Below are positions 1-5,860 of a DNA stretch of 6,813 nt, one piece after another. A program made the position numbers and the translations under genes. The notes under the pieces were generated by a model, which saw nothing but the letters and a program-made list of their open reading frames with translations, was not told where the DNA came from and searched no databases. The stretch is from Gemmatimonadota bacterium. Lineage in GTDB: Bacteria > Gemmatimonadota > Gemmatimonadetes > Longimicrobiales > Gaopeijiaceae. Every line of letters begins with the position of its first letter. Positions within the stretch are counted from its first letter, which is position 1. The stretch covers positions 1-6,813 of the forward strand of contig SKVI01000170.1 of the NCBI GenBank assembly GCA_007129525.1, read 5' to 3'.

Positions 1-82
1 AGAGGTAGACCTGTCGGGTCCAGATGGCCAGCACGATGGCCAGCACGGGGGGAAGTATCGAGACCCACGTGGGATCGCTCAT
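1..82 (-). CDS. Probable NhaC-type Na+/H+ antiporter, N-terminal fragment
   Basis: Only the first 27 codons are inside the window; the gene runs off the left edge. The ATG is at 82-80, 7 bases after the mpg stop. AGGAG at 100-96 lies inside the end of mpg, 13 bases from the ATG, a rather long spacing. The visible peptide begins MSDPTWVSILPPVLAIVLAI and continues with WTRQVYL. A short polar start followed by a Leu-Pro-Pro-hydrophobic stretch and then a Thr-Arg-(Glu/Gln)-Val turn is how many NhaC-family sodium:proton antiporters begin. These are inner-membrane secondary transporters that exchange Na+ for H+. The same-strand position and short gap suggest co-transcription with mpg. The family call rests on one helix only. 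Another polytopic membrane protein is possible, but a coding start here is well supported. Confidence 0.6.
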   Translation of the reverse strand, partial: MSDPTWVSILPPVLAIVLAIWTRQVYL

Positions 83-89
83 TCCAGTC

Positions 90-821
90 TCATGGCTCCT
101 GTTGGGGGTGCGGGGGCTCCGGTACCGTCAGGTCCACTTCAGGGTCGGCCGGCAGGTGCGGGCCCGACGACAGGCACGGATGGTCCTGCAAGAAGAAGCG
201 CAGGGGCCAGTCGCGAGCCTCACGAATGCCGATGCGACCGGAGACCCCTACCTTCGCGTCCGGGACCGATGGGCCCCGGACGAGCTGTAGAGGGGGCTCG
301 TCCAGGGCGTGGCCGTCCAGCGTCCCGTCAACGCCCAGGGCCTGACAGAGGCGGGCCGGTCCGCTGGTGAGATCGCGGTCTCGTTCGCGCCGCCGGACCA
401 TGGTGTCGATGCCCGCCAGGGGCTCGCCGGCGCGGACCAGGACTGCTTCCGGGTGGCCCGCCTCGCCGGTGACCACGTTCAGGCACCAGTGCATGCCGTA
501 GATGAAGTAGACGTACGCCCGGCCCGGCGGCCCGAACATACTGGCGTTGCGCCGGGTCCGGCCCGCCGCCTGGGCACCGTGACAGGCCGGGTCGTGGCGA
601 CCGATGTAGGCCTCCGTCTCCACGATCCGCACCACGGTGATGGAACCATGGACCCGAGAAACCAGGAACTGACCCAGGAGCGCACGAGCCACCCTCCGGG
701 CAGGGCGGGCGCTGAAGGCCACAGGAAGGGTCTGGGGCCAGTCAGCCGACCCCCCAATGACAGAGCGCCACGCCTCCCGAAGGGGCGTGGCGCTCGTGTC
801 ACCGGGGGTCGATCGGCTCAT
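90..821 (-). CDS. mpg: 3-methyladenine DNA glycosylase (AAG/MPG family)
   Basis: This monofunctional glycosylase removes alkylated or deaminated purines (3-methyladenine, hypoxanthine, ethenoadenine) from DNA and starts base-excision repair in the cytoplasm. The 243-residue protein carries the family signatures in order: ARPARRVARALLG (about 38-50), RIVETEAYIG (65-74), FGPPGRAYVYFIYGMHWCLN (96-115) and LTSGPARLCQALGV (151-164). By alignment from memory to human AAG, the general-base Glu is E70, the base-stacking residues are Y72, H81 and Y105, the intercalating Tyr is Y108 and the selectivity Asn is N115. All are present, so the enzyme should be active. The first 31 or so residues and the Pro-rich last 15 extend beyond the usual ~200-residue bacterial form. 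The ATG at 821 lies 18 bases after the NYN stop and has no good Shine-Dalgarno, so translation may depend on coupling or begin further in. It sits between the NYN gene and the putative antiporter in a likely operon. Confidence 0.94.
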   Translation of the reverse strand: MSRSTPGDTSATPLREAWRSVIGGSADWPQTLPVAFSARPARRVARALLGQFLVSRVHGSITVVRIVETEAYIGRHDPACHGAQAAGRTRRNASMFGPPGRAYVYFIYGMHWCLNVVTGEAGHPEAVLVRAGEPLAGIDTMVRRRERDRDLTSGPARLCQALGVDGTLDGHALDEPPLQLVRGPSVPDAKVGVSGRIGIREARDWPLRFFLQDHPCLSSGPHLPADPEVDLTVPEPPHPQQEP

Positions 822-839
822 CCGGGAAGGACGGCCGGC

Positions 840-2750
840 TCAGCGAGAGGCCTGTCCACCACCCCGGGTCCGGCGCCCACGCCGGCTCCCGGACGATCCA
901 CCGGAGCCCTCGGTGCCGGATGAGGAACCGGCGTTGCCGGCCCGCTCCCGGCGGCGGGCGAAGTCCTCTTCCCAGCCCTCCAGGACCTTCTCGGCCCGGG
1001 CGGGCGGGAGAATCTCCTCCACCCGGGACGGATTCGTCTGGAGCACTCTGAAGAGGTCATCCCCCAGGGCGTCCACCAGCGACTCGGCGGTCTTCTGGCC
1101 CACGCCCCTGTACGAGTTGCTGAGGTACTTGATGACGCTGTCACGACCGGTGGGGAGCCGCAACTGGCCGGGCTCCAGGACGTCCGACGTGCCAGGGGCC
1201 GGCTTGCCGGGCGATGCGGCCTCCTCCGTCCGGGAGGGGCCGGATCCGGCGGCAGGGGTCTGAGCGTCATCGGACGAGGCGGAAGGTCCGCTGATGACCT
1301 GGCCTTCCATGAGCGGGGGCGGGCCGTCCTTCCCCTTCCTGCCGCGCCGGCTGGAGAGCCGCGGCCGCAGGCGACGCGAGGCGCCGGCCGCCGGCGCTTC
1401 TGCGGCTTCCTTCGTCTCCGTTTCGGGACTGGAGGGCTCGGGAGCCGTGGCCGGATCCCGGGCTCCCTTCCCAGTGGAAGCCTCCGGGGCGGGAGCGCCG
1501 CCACCGACGTCCTGCCGGCCGGCGGCGGGGGCGGACCCCCGATCTGCCGTGGCCGGGGTCCCCAGACCCACGTGGAACTGTCCGTTGTCGCCCTTCTGGA
1601 GCCGCACGGCGCCGTCCTCGTCGGCCTGCTTCAGGAAGAGGGAGAACTTGCTGAAGCCCAGCTCCGCCTCGTCGAAGTTGGACTGAAGGGCGAGCATGCG
1701 CCGCTTCACGTCCGAATCCCGAACCGTGTCGCCTTCCTGGTCCTCCAGGAGATCCTCGATGGCCCGGGTCATGAGATCATAAGCGGGCTTGAGGGCTGCG
1801 CCGCCCCGGGCCGGGGCCTCGCTCCCACGGCTGGCTGCCGGAGCCGACTTCTCCCGGGCGGGCTCGGATCGGGGCTCGGACTTCCGGGAGTCGTCCCGTC
1901 GCGAACTCCCTCGCCGGGAATCCCGCTCCCGGGACCGATCAGGGGTGGAAGGCTGGGTCCGCTGGCCGCCTCCGGAGGGAATCAACTCGTACTGACCGTT
2001 CTCCATCTTCCGGAGCTGAAGCAGGCCCTTCTGGGCCGCCTCGGTGAGGAAGCGGGAGAACTTGCTGAACCCGAAGCTCTTCTCGTCAAACCCGGGATCC
2101 AGCTCCAGCATGACCTGCTTGAGCCGATCTGAGCGCATGACGTCGTTGCGCTTCTGCATCTGCTCCACCGACTTCTCCACCAGGACCCAGGGATCCTGGG
2201 CGCTGGGTCCCGTGCCGTCGCTGGTCTTGCGGAGCCCCGACAGGGAGGTGTAGGAGTAGTACTCGTCGCAGTTCTGGACCAGGATGTCGGAAGACGACTC
2301 CTGGATACCCACACCGATGACGTACTTCCCGTACTCCTTCAGCTTGAGGACCAGCGAGGAGAAATCCGAGTCGCCGGTGAGAAGGATGTAGGTCCCGATC
2401 TCGGGTCGGGTGAAGACCAGCTCCATGCCGTCGATGGCCATCCGGATGTCGGTGGCGTTCTTCTTGGAGCTTCCGTAGGCCGGAGCGAAGATGAGGTCGA
2501 TGGACGCCTCCGACAGGGGAACGATGTACTGCGGGTACCGCCGCCAGTCGGCGTACGCCCGCTGCACCGTCACCTTTCCCTTGATGATGTCGGAGTTGAG
2601 GAGCGTCTTCAGCTCTTTGGAAAGGTCGCTCCGCATTCCCATCGTGACATTGTCGAAGTCTACGAGGAGAGCGGCGTTGGGAGCCTGCGCAGGATGTGTT
2701 GAAGCATGTTGCCCCTCGATGTGGGGGGCTTTGGCGAAGGGCATACTCAT
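840..2750 (-). CDS. NYN-domain (LabA/DUF88-like) nuclease with two OST-HTH/LOTUS domains and C-terminal helix-hairpin-helix
   Basis: This 636-residue protein is a probable RNA-directed nuclease. Residues 26-170 form an NYN (PIN-like) domain with acidic residues in the expected places: LLVDFDN (D31, D33), KKNATDIRMAIDG (D101, D107) and LLTGDSDFSSL (D127, D129). Two OST-HTH/LOTUS domains follow at about 185-257 and 323-395. Each contains DE-x3-GFSKFS-x-FL, and LOTUS domains are known to bind RNA. The linker 265-302 is rich in Arg, Ser and Asp/Glu, and the linker 397-525 is Pro/Ala/Glu/Ser-rich; both look disordered. Residues 533-598 form a helix-hairpin-helix module with RGVGQKTAESLVDALG, resembling the N-terminal HhH region of RecD2-type helicases. 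The last 30 residues are Gly/Ser/Arg-rich. NYN plus LOTUS is a known bacterial combination, but the HhH addition looks unusual. ATG at 2750 was chosen; ATG at 2744 is equally possible. The gene heads the operon with mpg. The substrate is unknown. Confidence 0.9.
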   Translation of the reverse strand: MSMPFAKAPHIEGQHASTHPAQAPNAALLVDFDNVTMGMRSDLSKELKTLLNSDIIKGKVTVQRAYADWRRYPQYIVPLSEASIDLIFAPAYGSSKKNATDIRMAIDGMELVFTRPEIGTYILLTGDSDFSSLVLKLKEYGKYVIGVGIQESSSDILVQNCDEYYSYTSLSGLRKTSDGTGPSAQDPWVLVEKSVEQMQKRNDVMRSDRLKQVMLELDPGFDEKSFGFSKFSRFLTEAAQKGLLQLRKMENGQYELIPSGGGQRTQPSTPDRSRERDSRRGSSRRDDSRKSEPRSEPAREKSAPAASRGSEAPARGGAALKPAYDLMTRAIEDLLEDQEGDTVRDSDVKRRMLALQSNFDEAELGFSKFSLFLKQADEDGAVRLQKGDNGQFHVGLGTPATADRGSAPAAGRQDVGGGAPAPEASTGKGARDPATAPEPSSPETETKEAAEAPAAGASRRLRPRLSSRRGRKGKDGPPPLMEGQVISGPSASSDDAQTPAAGSGPSRTEEAASPGKPAPGTSDVLEPGQLRLPTGRDSVIKYLSNSYRGVGQKTAESLVDALGDDLFRVLQTNPSRVEEILPPARAEKVLEGWEEDFARRRERAGNAGSSSGTEGSGGSSGSRRGRRTRGGGQASR

Positions 2751-2759
2751 GTCGTTTGT

Positions 2760-2765
2760 AATCTA
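2760..2765 (-). promoter_or_regulatory. Weak -10-like element before the NYN gene
   Basis: TAGATT on the minus strand matches four of six positions of TATAAT and ends 9 bases before the ATG at 2750. No matching -35 is found at 15-19 bases; that space is filled by the dyad at 2777-2794. If used, transcription would start almost at the ATG, giving a leaderless or near-leaderless mRNA. A purine-rich stretch (AAGAGAGAAAG) upstream is too far from the ATG to be a normal Shine-Dalgarno. This is a tentative call. Confidence 0.3.
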
Positions 2766-2776
2766 CTTTCTCTCTT

Positions 2777-2794
2777 GGTGAACACGCGTTCACC
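2777..2794. promoter_or_regulatory. Dyad operator candidate, GAAC-N4-GTTC (SOS-box form)
   Basis: GGTGAACACGCGTTCACC has perfect 7-base arms (GGTGAAC/GTTCACC) around ACGC, so 16 of its 18 bases are symmetric. The core GAAC-N4-GTTC has the form of the LexA box known from Firmicutes, Actinobacteria and some other phyla. It lies 26 bases before the NYN start, where a repressor would block RNA polymerase. The gene pair downstream includes a DNA-repair glycosylase, which fits SOS control. Binding by LexA is an inference; another dimeric repressor could use the site. Confidence 0.55.
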
Positions 2795-2814
2795 GCGAGG
2801 CCTCCCCTCCCCCA

Positions 2815-2851
2815 CCCGCAGCGCGCTCACGTTTCAGAGCGGGCTTGCGGG
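2815..2851 (-). terminator. Strong hairpin downstream of the acyl-CoA synthetase gene, no U-tract
   Basis: On the minus strand a 15-base arm (CCCGCAAGCCCGCTC, 2851-2837) pairs with a 14-base arm (GAGCGCGCTGCGGG, 2828-2815) around the 8-base loop TGAAACGT. That gives 13 pairs with one C/C mismatch and one bulged A. It begins 26 bases after the synthetase stop codon, which suits a transcript end. A G-rich run, not a U-run, follows, so it is not a textbook intrinsic terminator. It could instead stabilise the 3' end or act with Rho. Confidence 0.5.
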
Positions 2852-2877
2852 GGTTGGCCAGGGAGGCCTCCCGGTAC

Positions 2878-4479
2878 TCAGGAACCGGGCAGCGTCCGAC
2901 CCGCCTCCACGAGGCGGGTGAGCTCTACCCGACGAATCTTGCCCGTTCCCGTCGTGGGAAAGGCATCAAGAAACCGAACGAGGTCGGGCACCTTGTGGTC
3001 CGCAAGAGTCTCACGACACCACTCCTGCACTTCCTCCTCGGTCACGATCGCCCCCTCCATGGGAACGATGGCAGCACAAATCGCTTCCCCCAGGAGATCA
3101 TCCCGCACACCCACCACTGCCGCTTCCAGCACGGCCGGGTGGGCATGGAGCCGATCTTCCACTTCACGGGGATAGACATTGGAACCGCCTCGAATGATAA
3201 CGTCTTTGCGGCGTCCCACCAAATGGACGTACCCCTCCTCGTCCACGATTCCCAGGTCACCGGTCCGAAAGAAGCCCTCCTCGTCGAACGACGCGGCAGT
3301 CTCCCGCGGCTGGCGGTAATAGCCACGCATGACGCCGGGCCCCTTCACCATCAGCTCTCCCAGGCTCTCCACCGGGAGCCGGCTGCCGTCCTCCTCCACC
3401 ACCCTGATGCTGGTGTCCTGCACCGGCCGTCCCACGGTGAAGCGCCGTTTCTGGCCGGGGTCGTCCGAAAGGGAAAGGCAGAGGGTCGACGCCGTTTCGG
3501 TCAGGGAATAGGCCGTCAGGAGAAGGGGACAGAGCTCGGCCTCCACCGCGGAGAACAGATCCTCGCGCATGGGCGCCCCGGCCACCAGCCCCACCCGCAG
3601 GGAGCTCAGGTCCCGGGGTGAGTTCCGCTGCTCGTTCAACTCGGCCGCGAAGATCATGGGGACGCCGTAGTGCACCGTCACACCGTACGACTCGATGAGA
3701 TCCAGGCTCTCAGCGGGCTCGATCTCCTCCTGGAGCACCAGGGTGGCGCCGGTCAGAGCCGTACCCAACACCCCGGGTCCCAGCCCGAAGACGTGGAAGA
3801 GGGCCGTGACGCCAATGATCCGGTCGTCGGCTCGAATGCCGACCCCCCTGGTGGTGGCCTCGGCGGCATGAAGCAGGTTTCGACGGGTCAGTTCCACTCC
3901 CTTGGGCTTCCCGGTGGTTCCAGAGGTGTAGACGATGGTGAAAAGCTCGTCGGGATCCTCCTCTACCGGGGCTCCTTCATCGCGGCCCCGTCCCGCCGAA
4001 ACCAGGTCCTCGAACTGGTAGATGCGGTCGTCGTACCAGAGGTCTTCCTCGCCCACCGTCACCAGGTACTGGAGCTCCGGGAGCTGGGGAAGCAGCTCCT
4101 CGAAGAGCTGGAGGTAATCCACCCCGTACAGACTCTCCACGGTGATGGCGCACACCGCCTCGGAGTGCCGCAGCATGTACCGGAGCTCCGCCTCGGCGAG
4201 CCTGGGGTTCATGGGGACCAGGACCACGCCCAGCCGCGCGAGAGCGAAGAGCGAGAGGACGAATTCCGGGCAACCGGGAAGGATCACCGCCACCCGGTCA
4301 CCGGGCTCGATGCCCATGTTGGCCAGCGCTGCAGCCAGCCAGCGTGCCTCCTCCGCCACTTGCCCGTACGTGTACGCCTGGTCCCTGAAGACGAGGAAGT
4401 CGTCGTCCGGGGTTTCCCGGGCACGCTCCTCCAGCATCTGGGTCAGTGAATGTCTCGGAGCCAGGTCAGAGAGAGCCAT
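2878..4479 (-). CDS. AMP-forming acyl-CoA synthetase (class I adenylate-forming enzyme)
   Basis: This 533-residue enzyme activates a carboxylic acid, probably a fatty acid, with ATP to an acyl-adenylate and then forms the CoA thioester. The ANL-superfamily motifs are intact: A3 P-loop YTSGTTGKPKG (184-194), A5 YSLTETAST (324-332), A7 FRTGDLG (404-410), A8 hinge GRRKDVIIRGGSNVYPREVE (422-441) and A10 PTTGTGKIRR (508-517) with catalytic Lys K514. The length matches bacterial fatty-acyl-CoA or 4-coumarate-like ligases; chain length and substrate cannot be read from sequence. No signal peptide or membrane segment is evident. ATG at 4479 was preferred because GGAG sits 5 bases upstream. A TTG at 4533 would add 18 residues that do not look like family sequence. 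The gene appears monocistronic, with its own promoter at 4636-4664 and a hairpin behind it. The only oddity is Ser where A5 usually has Gly (YG-x-TE). Confidence 0.93.
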   Translation of the reverse strand: MALSDLAPRHSLTQMLEERARETPDDDFLVFRDQAYTYGQVAEEARWLAAALANMGIEPGDRVAVILPGCPEFVLSLFALARLGVVLVPMNPRLAEAELRYMLRHSEAVCAITVESLYGVDYLQLFEELLPQLPELQYLVTVGEEDLWYDDRIYQFEDLVSAGRGRDEGAPVEEDPDELFTIVYTSGTTGKPKGVELTRRNLLHAAEATTRGVGIRADDRIIGVTALFHVFGLGPGVLGTALTGATLVLQEEIEPAESLDLIESYGVTVHYGVPMIFAAELNEQRNSPRDLSSLRVGLVAGAPMREDLFSAVEAELCPLLLTAYSLTETASTLCLSLSDDPGQKRRFTVGRPVQDTSIRVVEEDGSRLPVESLGELMVKGPGVMRGYYRQPRETAASFDEEGFFRTGDLGIVDEEGYVHLVGRRKDVIIRGGSNVYPREVEDRLHAHPAVLEAAVVGVRDDLLGEAICAAIVPMEGAIVTEEEVQEWCRETLADHKVPDLVRFLDAFPTTGTGKIRRVELTRLVEAGRTLPGS

Positions 4480-4631
4480 GGCATCTCCAGGCGACCATCG
4501 TTGCAGGGGGACTTTCGATTCGGGGCATTCCAACGGTTTTCGGCATGGCGTCGGCCGGGCCCACTACATGAGCATCGGGTTTGGGGGTGGACCTCTCCGT
4601 CGAGGACCGCCCGCCTACCGGCTGAGAAGAT
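4480..4631 (-). promoter_or_regulatory. Long 5' leader of the acyl-CoA synthetase gene
   Basis: If the promoter at 4636-4664 is used, about 150 bases are transcribed before the ATG at 4479. The leader contains an imperfect hairpin (GGACCTC/GAGGACC on the plus strand, about 4589-4608) and a 26-codon reading frame (4546-4466) that overlaps the gene start but has no Shine-Dalgarno. GGAG at 4488-4485 is the ribosome binding site for the synthetase. No known riboswitch was recognised. Confidence 0.35.
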
Positions 4632-4635
4632 GGAA

Positions 4636-4664
4636 ACTATAGACGGGCACCCTTGCATCGTCAA
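4636..4664 (-). promoter_or_regulatory. Sigma-70-like promoter for the acyl-CoA synthetase gene
   Basis: On the minus strand TTGACG (4664-4659) and TATAGT (4641-4636) are separated by exactly 17 bases. Each matches five of six consensus positions. The -35 overlaps the aroB stop codon (its TGA is part of TTGACG). The start of transcription would fall near 4631-4629. The match stands out in such GC-rich DNA and supports splitting the synthetase gene from the folK-aroB operon. Confidence 0.7.
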
Positions 4665-5860
4665 TCGTCGACACTGCCACTGGACTGCAGCACCTCACGG
4701 ACCAGTCTTGCGGGCACGGGATGGCTCCAGGCCTCCGAACCGGCCTCCCCACGGTGAACCTGGCCGGGCTCGTCCAGCAGCACGAAACGCACCTCGCCCC
4801 CGCGTACCTTCTTGTCTCGCTTCAGGTGGTCCAGGGCCTTCTCCAGCGGAAGACCGGGTGGAGGCGCAACTGGAACGTCCAACGCCCTGGCCACCGCCTC
4901 CAAATGGCGGGCGGTACCGCTCCGGGTCACCCCCAGGCGCTCCCCCAGTCGGGCCTCCAGGACCATTCCCACGGCAACGGCGGTTCCGTGCGGAAGCCGA
5001 TACTCGGAGGCCGCCTCCAGGGCGTGGCCCAGCGTATGTCCGAAATTCAGGACCTGCCGCAGCCCACCTTCCCGTTCGTCTCGACTCACGACCCCGGCCT
5101 TGATCTCCACCGATCGGATGACGATCTGCGCGGTGGAGTTCTCCTCGCCCTCCAGCAGTCGGGGCGCCAGCTCCTGGATTCTTGCCAGGTAGTCCCCATC
5201 GGCAATGGCCCCGTGCTTGACGGCTTCCACCAGACCCTGGCTCCGCTCGGCTCGAGGCAGGGTTCGGGTCAGGTCCGTGTCTGCCAGGACGAGGCGCGGC
5301 GGATGGAACGCACCCACCAGGTTCTTGCCCGCCGGAACGTCCACGCCGGTCTTGCCTCCCACCGACGAGTCCACCATGGCCACCAGACTCGTGGGCAGCT
5401 GCACCACCGGAACTCCCCGCATGTAGGTGGCCGCCACGAAACCGGCCAGATCGCCGGTGACCCCACCCCCCAGTGCCAGGACGCATCCGTCGCGTCCCAC
5501 CCCCAGCTTCAGGAGGGTGTCGGTGAGGCGGGCCCACTCGGTGCGGGTCTTGTGCTCCTCCCCTTCGGGAAACTCCACCGAATCCACCCGAAGCCCCGCA
5601 TCCTCGAGGACCGTTCCGAGGCGGTGAGCGTGAAAACGCATCACCTGCTTGTCGCCGATGACCACGTACCGGTGGGCCTGGGCCCGCTCTTCCAGGAGTT
5701 CCGGAAGCCGCCGGAGGATGCCGGGCCCGACCTCCACCGGGTACGCATCTCCCAGGGAGGTGGTCACCATGACCCGGTAGACGCCCGGGTGGCCGGGAAC
5801 GGGTCCGGCCACCCCCACCGCCGCCTCCGGCGTCGTGTCCAGCGAATCCGGAGTCAGCAC
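4661..5860 (-). CDS. aroB: 3-dehydroquinate synthase
   Basis: AroB converts DAHP to 3-dehydroquinate, step two of the shikimate pathway, using NAD+ and a divalent metal in the cytoplasm. The 399-residue product shows the NAD-binding GGGVTGDLAGF (131-141), PTSLVAMVDSSVGGKTGVD (156-174), KNLVGAFHPP (179-188), NFGHTLGHALEA (272-283) and KRDKK (347-351). The likely metal ligands are E212 (in VEAVKHG), H275 and H291 (in LPHG), all present. E. coli AroB has about 362 residues; the surplus is mostly a 30-residue N-terminal extension before VTTSLGDAYPVEVGPG. The start taken is GTG at 5860, overlapping the folK stop by 7 bases (GTGCTGA), which points to translational coupling. An ATG at 5770 would give the standard length but has no visible Shine-Dalgarno. 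The 3' end carries the -35 box of the next gene. Confidence 0.97.
   Translation of the reverse strand: MLTPDSLDTTPEAAVGVAGPVPGHPGVYRVMVTTSLGDAYPVEVGPGILRRLPELLEERAQAHRYVVIGDKQVMRFHAHRLGTVLEDAGLRVDSVEFPEGEEHKTRTEWARLTDTLLKLGVGRDGCVLALGGGVTGDLAGFVAATYMRGVPVVQLPTSLVAMVDSSVGGKTGVDVPAGKNLVGAFHPPRLVLADTDLTRTLPRAERSQGLVEAVKHGAIADGDYLARIQELAPRLLEGEENSTAQIVIRSVEIKAGVVSRDEREGGLRQVLNFGHTLGHALEAASEYRLPHGTAVAVGMVLEARLGERLGVTRSGTARHLEAVARALDVPVAPPPGLPLEKALDHLKRDKKVRGGEVRFVLLDEPGQVHRGEAGSEAWSHPVPARLVREVLQSSGSVDD

Noticed and set aside
91..93. ATG at 93-91 as a start for the antiporter gene
   Set aside because: It reaches a stop after four codons. The ATG at 82 opens a frame with a membrane-helix sequence.
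309..923. Long plus-strand open frames over mpg (also 24-290 and 92-370)
   Set aside because: They are antisense to a gene with clear family motifs, and their products are Arg/Pro/Gly-rich with no recognisable domain, as expected from GC-rich shadow frames.
818..1504. 228-codon minus-strand frame inside the NYN gene
   Set aside because: Its product is an Arg/Pro-rich sequence. The overlapping NYN frame has real domains through this stretch.
2845..3621. Plus-strand frame of 258 codons over the acyl-CoA synthetase
   Set aside because: Antisense to conserved A7-A10 motifs, no recognisable family and no good ribosome binding site.
4480..4533. Upstream TTG start for the acyl-CoA synthetase
   Set aside because: No Shine-Dalgarno in front. 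The ATG at 4479 has GGAG at 5 bases and fits the family N-terminus.
4564..4575. Mini reading frame ATG-CTC-ATG-TAG in the synthetase leader
   Set aside because: Three codons with no ribosome binding site; expected by chance.
4443..4664. 73-codon minus-strand frame in the aroB-synthetase gap
   Set aside because: TTG start inside the promoter -35, no Shine-Dalgarno, Cys/Arg-rich product and an overlap with the synthetase start.
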